Below, piece by piece: positions 8,853 through 16,846 of a stretch of 64,000 bases of DNA (positions are counted from its first letter, which is position 1; each line of letters begins with the position of its first letter). A program made the position numbers and the translations under genes. Source of the stretch: Thiohalocapsa halophila (lineage in GTDB: Bacteria > Pseudomonadota > Gammaproteobacteria > Chromatiales > Chromatiaceae); the NCBI RefSeq assembly GCF_016583825.1, contig NZ_NRRV01000020.1:24336-88335 (forward strand). The letters are read 5' to 3'. The notes beneath the pieces were generated by a model, which saw nothing but the letters and a program-made list of their open reading frames with translations, searched no databases and was not told where the DNA came from.

Positions 8853-9491
8853 ATGAACGTGAAGCTTCCCGCAGCCCTGGCCGCCGCCATCGCCCTGTGG
8901 CTGCCGATCGGCGGCCATGCGGATGAGCCGACCGCACGGGCCGAGGTCGGCGCGGTGGACCGCGTCCAGGCGCCGGCAGATGCCGTCTTCGCCGGTGATG
9001 CGCGTACTCTGGAGCGCGCGGCACCTGTCTATTTTCTGGACCTGCTGCGCACGGGCGAGGCCGCTCGGCTCCGAGTCACCCTGGCGGACGCATCCACCAT
9101 CACCATGGGCGAGCACGCAGCGCTCGAAGTGAACGAGCTCGTTTATTCGCCTGAGCCGACGTCCACCACCGAGGCCACCCTGAATCTGCTCAAAGGCGCC
9201 CTACTCTACATCGGCGACAAGCTGCGGGGTGAGGAGCGCCGGCGTGTACTGATCCGCACGCCCGTGGCCATCCTCGGCGTGCGCGGCACCCATTTCTGGG
9301 TGGGCCCCATCGATGGCGCCACCGGCGTGCTGGTGGTTGGCGGCGAGGTCTTGGTCAGCAACCCCAAGGGCCGGGTCCGGCTGGGCGCCGGCGAGGGCAC
9401 CATGATTGAAGCCGACGGCGCGCTGTCGCCGGCCAAGACTTGGGGCCAGGCCAAGGTGCAGCGCGCGCTGGACATGGTGGCGCTCGACTGA
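8853..9491 (+). CDS. FecR-domain periplasmic protein
   Basis: A 212-residue protein; ATG 8853 gives a signal peptide (residues 1-23, ending GGHA), whereas the longer frame to 8163 runs antisense to the cyclase and is not coding. The FecR domain spans about residues 60-165: LRVTLADASTITMGEHAAL, LLKGALLYIGDKL, VLIRTPVAILGVRGTHFWVG. There is no transmembrane anti-sigma region, so this is not a classical FecR sigma regulator. The divergent CHASE2 cyclase makes a periplasmic ligand-sensor pair plausible. Confidence 0.83.
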   Translation: MNVKLPAALAAAIALWLPIGGHADEPTARAEVGAVDRVQAPADAVFAGDARTLERAAPVYFLDLLRTGEAARLRVTLADASTITMGEHAALEVNELVYSPEPTSTTEATLNLLKGALLYIGDKLRGEERRRVLIRTPVAILGVRGTHFWVGPIDGATGVLVVGGEVLVSNPKGRVRLGAGEGTMIEADGALSPAKTWGQAKVQRALDMVALD

Positions 9492-9617
9492 GAGCGGCGA
9501 CGACGCCGGTGCGTCGGTACCGGCATCGCGGGCGGTAGTGAAATCGATGCCGCGACAAAGCCCCCTCGGCGTATCCGCCCGTTGTCCGTTCGGCCGCGGC
9601 ATGTCCGGGCGGCCGTC

Positions 9618-10382
9618 TTAGCCAAACCGGGGCCGAAGCAGGATCTCCCGGCCAGCGCCGCCTTCGGCACAGTGCTCCCCGTAGGCCTGGCGGAACGCGG
9701 CGCGCGCGGCATCGCCGGTGCAGTGCGTGGGCGCCACATAGGCCACGTCCAGCGCCTGGAGGGCGCCCACGCAATGGGCGATCTCCGACGCGCCGGCATA
9801 CATCAGATGAAAGCCGCCGATGGCCCAGTCGATGGGTCGTGCGAGCATCGCCGTGCCCCGCTCCACCAGCCGCTCCATCCCCGGGTGAGCGCAGCCGCTG
9901 ACGACGGCACTGATCTGGGCCCCATCCGGCAGCGTCGTATCCAACACCAGCCCCTGCTCCGGCGGCCCCTGCTGCGTTGAGCGCGCGCTCAGCATGCCGG
10001 TGCTGAGCAGGCCCGGGGCGAGCTGCCGCGGCTCGGCGCCGACCACCACCAGGTCCTTGCACTGCCCGCGCAGGTCGGCGATCAGGTGCTTGGAGAAGCC
10101 CTGGTGCAGCACCAGGGTGAGCGCTGGGCTGCACTCCAGCACCGAGTCGAGACCGCCGATGTGGTCCCAATGCGGATGCGAGAGGAACAAAACATCCACG
10201 GCAGTCGGGTCCAGGCCCAGGGCTGCCATGTTGCGCAGCAGCGCGCGCCCGTTGCTGCCGGTGTCGAACAGGACGGTTTGCTCACCTGTCTCAATCAGCG
10301 CCGCGAAGCCCCAGAGGCTCTCGAGCCCGGGCAGCCCGGGGACGTTGTCGAAGAGGATGGTCAAGCGTGGCGAGTTGGACAT
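9618..10382 (-). CDS. MBL-fold metallo-hydrolase (dihydropterin synthase-like subgroup)
   Basis: A 254-residue metallo-beta-lactamase-fold protein. The metal site LSHPHWDHIGG is at about residues 87-97, with LFDTGSNGRALLRN upstream and further His ligands in VVSGCAHPG near 165 and YVAPTHCTGD near 227. The order matches the subgroup annotated as beta-ribofuranosylaminobenzene 5'-phosphate synthase-like hydrolases; the real substrate in bacteria is unknown. Convergent with fecR. No neighbour suggests a pathway. Confidence 0.85.
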   Translation of the reverse strand: MSNSPRLTILFDNVPGLPGLESLWGFAALIETGEQTVLFDTGSNGRALLRNMAALGLDPTAVDVLFLSHPHWDHIGGLDSVLECSPALTLVLHQGFSKHLIADLRGQCKDLVVVGAEPRQLAPGLLSTGMLSARSTQQGPPEQGLVLDTTLPDGAQISAVVSGCAHPGMERLVERGTAMLARPIDWAIGGFHLMYAGASEIAHCVGALQALDVAYVAPTHCTGDAARAAFRQAYGEHCAEGGAGREILLRPRFG

Positions 10383-10490
10383 GTCGTCGAGCCGCCTGAC
10401 ATCTCGAGGTCGAGGGTACGACGGGCATTGGCGCTCCCGCCGTCACATCGCTGGCTGCCGGCCGACCCGAGGCGGCGCTCCCAGGGGTCG

Positions 10491-10829
10491 TCAGAACGGC
10501 GGCTCATCGAATGGCGGCGGTCCGCCGCTCTGGTCAAAGTCGTCCGCTGGCCCCGAGCTCGCGCCGGCGGCATCGATGCGCCAGGCCTTCACGTCCGTGT
10601 ACCAGCGGCCGTTGTACTCGCGGCTCTCCAGATCGAAGTGCACGGTGACGTCCAGGCCCTGCTCGATTCTGAACTGGTCGATCTTGTCGCCCCAGAGCAT
10701 GAAGCAGACTTGGCGGGTGAAATCCCCTTGGGTGGTCTCCAGGACGTACTCCTGCTTGCGCCAGGGGCCGCGGGCGGAGGTGCCGGACTTCTCCGGCAGG
10801 ACTTGCGTGATCTTGCCTGACAGTTCCAA
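10491..10829 (-). CDS. DUF3127 protein, TTG start
   Basis: A 112-residue protein. The frame opens with a TTG at 10829 and has an in-frame stop shortly upstream with no ATG or GTG between, so TTG is the only start that keeps the conserved N-terminus (ELSGKITQVLPEKSGTSARG). A GGAG lies about 12 bases before it. The middle (WRKQEYVLETTQGDFTRQV, CFMLWGDKIDQF) fits the OB-fold-like DUF3127 family, which may bind nucleic acid. The C-terminus is acidic and Pro-rich, ending DEPPF, recalling the acidic tip of single-stranded DNA-binding proteins. The function is not established. Confidence 0.8.
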   Translation of the reverse strand: MELSGKITQVLPEKSGTSARGPWRKQEYVLETTQGDFTRQVCFMLWGDKIDQFRIEQGLDVTVHFDLESREYNGRWYTDVKAWRIDAAGASSGPADDFDQSGGPPPFDEPPF

Positions 10830-11167
10830 GGCTCGTGGATCTCCGGAAGGATTGGGTGGTTAGATGGACGGGTGTGCAGCGACAGGCTGCATAGCTGCCA
10901 TGCTACCGGACAATGCCCGCGGACGCCGAGGACAGACGTGCCGATCCCGATCGAATCCCGCACCGGCGCAAACGGCTCGGCAGCCCGCGACTTGGGCCAA
11001 TATACTGGCGAGCCTGACCCTGCGCTGCAGAGCGGGCGGCAGGCGTCTCACCCGAGATCGCGCGACGCGGCGCGTCCAGCCCATCCCTCGACACTGGCTG
11101 CGCACACCCGCCGCAAGCCGAATCCATCTCCATCCCATCCCGTAGACCTGACCAGCACATCAGCGCC
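10830..11167. other. Intergenic stretch between divergent genes
   Basis: About 340 bases. It must hold the promoters of the DUF3127 gene and the helicase fusion. I see no clear -10/-35 pair, hairpin or short gene. Confidence 0.5.
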
Positions 11168-14035
11168 ATGCGCATCCTCACCTACCGCGGGCTCGACACC
11201 GCCGCCATCCCCGGCATCGACAAGCTGACGGACCGACTCGCGGCGGACGACTTCCGCTCCGCCGACGTCAAAAAGGTCGGCGACAACCTGTACCGAGCAC
11301 GTCTGGATCGCAGCAACCGGCTGCTGTTCTCGCTGTATCGCCATCAGGGCGAGCGTTGCGCCCTGCTGCTGGAGTACATCCCGAGCCACGCCTACGAGAA
11401 ATCCCGCTTTCTCGCCCGGGGCGTGGACATCGACGAGGCACGCATCCCGGCCGCAGACGCCGAGGCCGCCGACGCGGCCCCGGAGCTGCCCTACCTGAAC
11501 CCCGCCCTGCCGCGGTTCCATCTGCTGGACAAGGTACTCTCCTTCGACGACGACCAGGAGCACATCTACCAACAGCCGCCGCCGCTGGTGATCATCGGCT
11601 CCGCCGGCAGCGGCAAGACGGCGCTGACGCTGGAGAAGATGAAGGACGCCGCGGGCGACGTGCTCTATGTCACCCGCTCGCCCTTCCTGGTGCAGAACGC
11701 GCGGGACCTCTACTACGCCAACGGCTGGCAGCGCGACGACCAAGACGTGGACTTCCTGTCGTTTCGCGAATACCTGGAGAGCATCCAGGTGCCGGACGGC
11801 AAAGAGATCACGGCGCGGGCCTTCGCCGGCTGGGCGGCACGCCAGCGTCTGCCGAAGGCGCTCAAGGACAGCCAACAGCTGTTCGAGGAGTTTCAGGGCG
11901 CCATCACCGGCGCCGACCCGGCACAGGCATACCTGAGCCGCGACGCCTATCTGGCCCTCGGCGTCAAGCAGTCGATCTACCCGCAGGAGACCCGCGCCGA
12001 GGTCTACGACCTGTTCGAGAAATACCTGCGCTTTCTCGACGAGCAAGGCTGGTTCGATGCCAACTTGGTCAGCCATGCCTGGCTGTCGCGGGTGACGCCC
12101 CGCTACGACTGGGTGGTGGTGGACGAGGTGCAGGACCTCACCAATGTCCAGCTGCTGCTGATCCTGAAGTCGCTGCGCGCGGCCGAGCACTTCCTGCTCT
12201 GCGGCGACGCCAACCAGATCGTCCACCCGAATTTCTTCTCCTGGTCCAAGGTCAAGAGCCTGTTCTGGCAGCAGCAGGCCGACAGCCCCGGCACGCCCAC
12301 GGATCTGGTCCGTATCCTCAACGCCAATTTTCGCAACTCACCGCAGGTGACGGAGACCGCCAACCGGCTGCTGCATATCAAGCACGCCCGCTTCGGCTCC
12401 GTGGACCGCGAGAGCAACTATCTGGTGCGCAGCTGCGGCCCCACCCAGGGCCGCGTCGGGCTGTTGCAGGACAGCGAACGGGTCAAGCGCGACCTGGACC
12501 AGCGCACCGCCGCCTCCACCCGCTTCGCCATCCTGGTGCTGCACCCGGAGCAGAAGTCGGAGGTGCGCAAGTTCTTCCGCACGCCGCTGGTGTTCTCCAT
12601 CCACGAGGCCAAGGGCCTGGAATACGAGAACGTGCTGCTGTACGGCTTCCTCTCCAGCGAAGAGAAGCGCTTCCGCGACATCGCCGCCGACCTGACCGAG
12701 GCGGACCTGCAAGGCGAGCTGCGCTATGCGCGCGCCCGCGATAAGGGCGACAAGTCGCTGGAGATCTACAAGTTCTACATCAACGCCCTGTACGTGGCCG
12801 TGACCCGCGCGGTGCGCAATCTCTACCTCATCGAGCCACGCCCGAAGCAGCACCTGCTGGCCCTGCTCGGCCTCACCGAGGTGCACGAGGGCGTCGACGA
12901 CGTGGAGGCGACGACCTCCAGCCTGGAAGAGTGGCGCCACGAGGCGCACCGGCTGGAGCTGCAGGGCAAGGAGGAGCAGGCCGCCGAGATCCGCGAGCAG
13001 ATCCTCAAGCAGCGCACGCCGCCCTGGACCGTGCTGCGCGGCGAGGCCCTGGAGACCCTGAAGCAGAAGGCGCTGGAGCGCGGCGAGAAGAAGGCCGGCA
13101 TCGCGCTGATGGAATACGCGCTGATCTACTACGACCAGCGCCTGCTCAATGCCCTGATCCAGTCCGGCGTCAAGGCCGCGAAACAGCCGGACAAGGCCCT
13201 GGCGACGCTGGAGAAGAAGCACTACCTGCCCTACACCCTCAAGCACCCGGGCGGCGTGCTGCGCGAGACCGAGCAGTACGGCGTGGACTTTCGCAACGTC
13301 TTCGACCAGACCCCGCTGATGGTCGCAAGCCGCATGGGCAACGCCGACCTGATCGAGGCCCTCCTGGACCGCGACGCCGACACCAATCTCGTGGACGCGA
13401 ACGGCCTCAACGCCTTTCAGATCGCGCTGGAGCGCGCCTGTGCCGACGAGCGCTTCGCCCGCAGGCGCCTGCCCGCCGTCTACGAGCGCCTGGCCCCACC
13501 GAGCATGGACATCCAGGTGGACGGGCGCCTGGTGAAGCTGGATCGGCGACTGATGGAATACCTGATGCTCTGCATCGCCATGGTGCTCTTCTACCAGCGC
13601 CTCGGCGAGAACTATGCGACCCGCGCCGCGCTCCTGTCCGCGGCCGACTTCGAGGAAATCCTCGCGCAGTTCCCGGAGTCCATCGTCCCGGTCCGGCGCA
13701 AGAAGCGGCAATACATCTCCTCGATCCTGGCCAAGAACGAGATCGACCGCGACGACCCCTACAATCGCAAGCTCTTCCTGCGCTGGCGCCGCGGCGAGTA
13801 CATCATCAACCCCCGCCTCTCGCTGCGCATCGAAGGCGACTGGCGGCGCATCTACGATGTGCTGTCACCGCAGCGCCTCGGCGCGCAGCTGCGTGATCCG
13901 CTGCGCTGGCGCCAACACCTCGTGCACGACCCGAACGCCGCCGCCGAGCAGGCGCTGGACTCGCTGCGCGCGCATCTGCAGGCGCTGAGCGATGGGCGCA
14001 AGCTCGCAGAGCTGTCTCGGGGATCGCGCCGCTGA
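11168..14035 (+). CDS. RelE-like / SF1 (UvrD-type) helicase / ankyrin fusion protein
   Basis: A 955-residue protein. Residues 1-85 (YRGLDTAAIPGIDKLTDRL through YRARLDRSNRLLFSLY to YIPSHAYEKSRF) look like a RelE/ParE-fold domain. The helicase core follows: motif I IIGSAGSGKTALT near 141, motif II VVVDEVQDLTNVQ near 317, motif III LLCGDANQIVHPNF near 343, motif IV NANFRNSPQVTE near 385, motif V SIHEAKGLEYENVLLYGF near 477 and motif VI LYVAVTRAVRNLYLIE near 541. All motifs are intact. A helical linker is followed by ankyrin-type repeats (TPLMVASRMGNADLIEALL near 716; NGLNAFQIALERA) and a basic C-terminal region. The combination suggests an RNA- or DNA-linked NTPase in defence or translation quality control, but no function is proven. 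Confidence 0.8.
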   Translation: MRILTYRGLDTAAIPGIDKLTDRLAADDFRSADVKKVGDNLYRARLDRSNRLLFSLYRHQGERCALLLEYIPSHAYEKSRFLARGVDIDEARIPAADAEAADAAPELPYLNPALPRFHLLDKVLSFDDDQEHIYQQPPPLVIIGSAGSGKTALTLEKMKDAAGDVLYVTRSPFLVQNARDLYYANGWQRDDQDVDFLSFREYLESIQVPDGKEITARAFAGWAARQRLPKALKDSQQLFEEFQGAITGADPAQAYLSRDAYLALGVKQSIYPQETRAEVYDLFEKYLRFLDEQGWFDANLVSHAWLSRVTPRYDWVVVDEVQDLTNVQLLLILKSLRAAEHFLLCGDANQIVHPNFFSWSKVKSLFWQQQADSPGTPTDLVRILNANFRNSPQVTETANRLLHIKHARFGSVDRESNYLVRSCGPTQGRVGLLQDSERVKRDLDQRTAASTRFAILVLHPEQKSEVRKFFRTPLVFSIHEAKGLEYENVLLYGFLSSEEKRFRDIAADLTEADLQGELRYARARDKGDKSLEIYKFYINALYVAVTRAVRNLYLIEPRPKQHLLALLGLTEVHEGVDDVEATTSSLEEWRHEAHRLELQGKEEQAAEIREQILKQRTPPWTVLRGEALETLKQKALERGEKKAGIALMEYALIYYDQRLLNALIQSGVKAAKQPDKALATLEKKHYLPYTLKHPGGVLRETEQYGVDFRNVFDQTPLMVASRMGNADLIEALLDRDADTNLVDANGLNAFQIALERACADERFARRRLPAVYERLAPPSMDIQVDGRLVKLDRRLMEYLMLCIAMVLFYQRLGENYATRAALLSAADFEEILAQFPESIVPVRRKKRQYISSILAKNEIDRDDPYNRKLFLRWRRGEYIINPRLSLRIEGDWRRIYDVLSPQRLGAQLRDPLRWRQHLVHDPNAAAEQALDSLRAHLQALSDGRKLAELSRGSRR

Positions 14036-14105
14036 GGCGTCGGCCGTACCCTGGCGGGCGACGGCCGCAGCCGGCGGTGACGTGCAGACTCCCGCCCCTA
14101 TCCCG
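13398..14105 (+). repeat. Direct repeat copy 1 (3' end of helicase fusion gene)
   Basis: Covers the ankyrin-to-C-terminus part of the helicase fusion gene plus 70 bp downstream. The second copy lies at 16018-16725, offset 2620 bp. The first ~490 bp look identical; the rest shows scattered substitutions. Confidence 0.9.
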
Positions 14106-14164
14106 GCAGCCATCCACTCCCAGACCCGAAAAGTTAGGCTTCGGCTGGGTATGGAGCCGCGTGC

Positions 14165-14608
14165 TCAGTCGTCGGGGAGCCAGTCATCGGCGAGTAGCTG
14201 CTCCAGGCTGTAGGGGCAGTCGTCCGGAAAAAGATGACCATCGAGATCGGTCTCGATGACAGCGTCTCGAACCGCCTTTCGGTAGACCTTTCCCAGATTC
14301 TCGGCGCCCAGCATCCGCGCAAGACTCGGCGACTGCTCCAGCAAGCGTTCTATGGCGGTACGCTGGTGGTTGATGGTGAGCTGCCAGCTCTTGCCGCGAC
14401 GCTCTGGCTGGTACTGGTGCTTCAGCAGATGCAGCAACAGCACCTGTAAGCGGTTCAGCAGCTCGCGGCGCTCGCTCGCCCCCATGGATTCCAATTCCTC
14501 CGCAATGTGCTCAACGTCCAGCTCATCAAGCCGGCCTTCGCGCAACAGCTCAGCGTTGCGCAGCGCCCAAGCGTGGAAGTCGGTGTCGTAACTCGTGGCT
14601 TCGGTCAT
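14165..14608 (-). CDS. DUF29 family protein
   Basis: A 147-residue member of the DUF29 family, small helical proteins common in cyanobacteria and purple bacteria and often scattered near toxin-antitoxin or mobile loci. The signature is visible: YDTDFHAWALRNAELLREG at residues 7-25, DVEHIAEELESMG near 31-43, LLLHLLKHQYQPERRG near 58-73 and a C-terminal YSLEQLLADDWLP. Length is normal. Function unknown. It sits convergent to the helicase fusion and divergent from the antitoxin, between the two direct repeat copies. Confidence 0.88.
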   Translation of the reverse strand: MTEATSYDTDFHAWALRNAELLREGRLDELDVEHIAEELESMGASERRELLNRLQVLLLHLLKHQYQPERRGKSWQLTINHQRTAIERLLEQSPSLARMLGAENLGKVYRKAVRDAVIETDLDGHLFPDDCPYSLEQLLADDWLPDD

Positions 14609-14959
14609 TTCAAAAATATGCGGGCCGAGCGCGTGTCGCCTCAGGGATAGTAAGCAAGGTCCAGCGCCTGCTGGGCGAACATCGCCATCATGCTGGCCAC
14701 AACGCGGTGAACTGCGCCGACGCCGTTGCCTAAGTCCGGTCGTTGCACCGCGTCACCCGCTGGCCTCAGCCAGTCGGCTCTCCACATCGATCAGGACGCG
14801 ACTGTGGCTTCAGTGTAGCGCCCAAGGTGACTGCGGCAAGCACCAGCTCGTGGCGCTGGCCCCTTTTCCTCCCGTGCCCCACCTACCGCCCTTGCCCCGG
14901 CTCTCAGCCCAGTCCATATTCACCATAGCAAGCAGAACGGTCGTAGAGGTCGAAGTGCC
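14609..14959. other. Intergenic stretch between DUF29 and the antitoxin
   Basis: About 350 bases between divergent genes. One short minus-strand frame (14641-14787, 48 codons, ending MFAQQALDLAYYP) is open but has no recognisable homology or ribosome site, so I do not call it a gene. It may be a relic. Promoters for both flanking genes should lie here. Confidence 0.4.
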
Positions 14960-15232
14960 ATGATCCACGAAATCAGTGCCGTCGCCTTTCGCCAGAACCT
15001 GGGCGAAATGCTCAACCAGGTGCAGTACCGCCACGACAGCATCCTGATCAAAAAGGACGGCAAACCCGTCGCCGCGCTGATCGATGCCCGCCTGTTCGAG
15101 CGAATCCGACGCATGCCGGCCCGCTTCGACGCCTTGTGCCACCGCATCGAGACCGCATACGCCGCCGTCCCCGAAGCCGAGGGCCTGGCCGAAATCGACG
15201 CAGCCGTCGCCGAAACCCGCGCCGGGCGCTGA
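14960..15232 (+). CDS. Phd/YefM-family antitoxin
   Basis: A 90-residue antitoxin with the Phd/YefM N-terminal DNA-binding fold: ISAVAFRQNLGEMLNQVQY, then DSILIKKDGKPVAALIDARL, typical up to about residue 47. The C-terminal half is helical and acidic, the usual toxin-wrapping part. GAGG lies 10 bases before the ATG. The TGA at 15230 is followed directly, in the same frame, by the remains of a PIN toxin, so the usual overlapping toxin start has been lost. Confidence 0.9.
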   Translation: MIHEISAVAFRQNLGEMLNQVQYRHDSILIKKDGKPVAALIDARLFERIRRMPARFDALCHRIETAYAAVPEAEGLAEIDAAVAETRAGR

Positions 15233-15586
15233 CTCATCACCGCGTGGAAGCACGGCGCGCTGGAGGTGGTGCTCTCGGAGTACATCCTCGACGAGCTGCG
15301 GCGGGTACTGCCCAAACTGGGGCACCGGCATTGCCTCGGTGCGGATGAAATTGACGACCTGATCGATGCACTCGCGATCCAGGCCGAGCTGGTCGCGCCC
15401 GTGGACGCCGGCTTGCCCGAGCTCTCCGACGCCAACGACCTGCCCGTACTGGGCACCCTGATCGCCGCCCAACAAGGGGGGCAGGCGAGCGTGCTGATCA
15501 CCGGCGACAAGGCTCTGTTGACCTTTGGCGACCGCTATCCCATCCATACCCCGGCGGAGTTTTGGGCGGCTCACGGCGGGTTGTGA
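15233..15586 (+). pseudogene. PIN-domain toxin missing its N-terminus
   Basis: The frame right after the antitoxin stop reads LITAWKHGALEVVLSEYIL, the standard second and third elements of VapC-like PIN toxins, then a conserved middle (DANDLPVLGTLIAA) and the C-terminal ITGDKALL with its acidic residue. The first 20-30 residues, including the first catalytic Asp of the DTN(V/I)LVS segment, are missing. The only start codon is a GTG at 15266 inside the domain. The toxin is therefore probably inactive. An alternative is a start within the antitoxin frame, but the TGA separates them. Confidence 0.8.
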
Positions 15587-15989
15587 AGGGGGGCTCCGCG
15601 TCCGCCAGAACGCGCCACCGCCGATAGGTCATTCACGGACACCACCAAGCACCGTGTCCCCGTTCGTTGTCGATCCGCATGGGCACAGAAAAAGTCCCCA
15701 CCCTACCCGTCTCTTCCAACTGCACCGTTCACCCTGGCACCAGCTGCGGGGCAGGATTCGCCGTGCCGAACGCGGACGAGGGAGGATCGCGGGATCCATC
15801 CATGGTTCCGCCCTACGCGGTCTGACCTTCAGGATGCCGCCCCGATGTTGCCGACTGGAGACACAACCAACGCAGACGACGAGGATTCGTGCGAGGAGTG
15901 CCTCGCACACGCAAAGCCATGCCCATTGGCGCAACCCCTCCATGGTTTCGCAGATTGAGTGACGGATTTCAGAGATAGCACAAGCACAA
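15587..15989. other. Stretch without a supported gene
   Basis: About 400 bases between the PIN remnant and the duplicated helicase 3' end. Open frames on both strands are low in coding character. Composition is locally less GC-rich and more mixed than its neighbours, as expected for a scar or relic. Confidence 0.5.
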
Positions 15990-16655
15990 GTGCGACGTGA
16001 GACCTGGCCCCATGGCACGAACGGCCTCAACGCCTTTCAGATCGCGCTGGAGCGCGCCTGTGCCGACGAGCGCTTCGCCCGCAGGCGCCTGCCCGCCGTC
16101 TACGAGCGCCTGGCCCCACCGAGCATGGACATCCAGGTGGACGGGCGCCTGGTGAAGCTGGATCGGCGACTGATGGAATACCTGATGCTCTGCATCGCCA
16201 TGGTGCTCTTCTACCAGCGCCTCGGCGAGAACTATGCGACCCGCGCCGCGCTCCTGTCCGCGGCCGACTTCGAGGAAATCCTCGCGCAGTTCCCGGAGTC
16301 CATCGTCCCGGTCCGGCGCAAGAAGCGGCAATACATCTCCTCGATCCTGGCCAAGAACGAGATCGACCGCGACGACCCCTACAATCGCAAGCTCTTCCTG
16401 CGCTGGCGCCGCGGCGAGTACATCATCAACCCCCGCCTCTCGCTGCGCATCGAAGGCGACTGGCGGCGCATCTACGATGTGCTGTCACCGCAGCGCCTCG
16501 GCGCGCAGCTGCGCGACCCGCTGCGCTGGGGCCAGCACCTCGTGCATGACCTCAACGCGGTCGCCGAGCAGGCGCTGGACGCGCTGCGTGCGCATCTGCA
16601 GGCGCTGAGCGATGGGCGCAAGCTCGCAGAGCTGTCTCGGGGATCGCGCCGCTGA
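15990..16655 (+). pseudogene. Detached C-terminal fragment of the helicase fusion
   Basis: From base 16018 the frame repeats the last ~213 residues of the 955-residue fusion, starting inside the ankyrin region at NGLNAFQIALERACAD and ending at the same stop. The first ~160 residues are identical; near the end it diverges (RWGQHLVHDLNAVAEQALDA against RWRQHLVHDPNAAAEQALDS). The upstream end has only a GTG at 15990 in unrelated sequence. It could be expressed as a free C-terminal domain, but a duplication relic is more likely. Confidence 0.8.
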
Positions 16656-16725
16656 GGCGTCGGCCGCACCCTGGCGGGCGACGGACGCAGCTGGCGGTAG
16701 CGCGCAGACTCTCGCCCCTATCCCC
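16018..16725 (+). repeat. Direct repeat copy 2
   Basis: Matches 13398-14105 at a constant 2620-bp offset. It is apparently identical to about base 16510 and then carries clustered substitutions to about 16725, where similarity stops. Confidence 0.9.
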
Positions 16726-16846
16726 CAGGTCATAAACGCCGACCACCGACGAGCCCGGCTTCGACGCCCCCGCTCCGGATTTTGAGCACTCGGGCTGGCA
16801 GTACAGAGAGCCGGCTTTATGCGGCGCGGAGCAGCAGACGTGCGCG

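Noticed and set aside
12338..13711. Minus-strand 457-residue open frame over the helicase gene
   Set aside because: The plus-strand frame has all SF1 motifs; this one has none.
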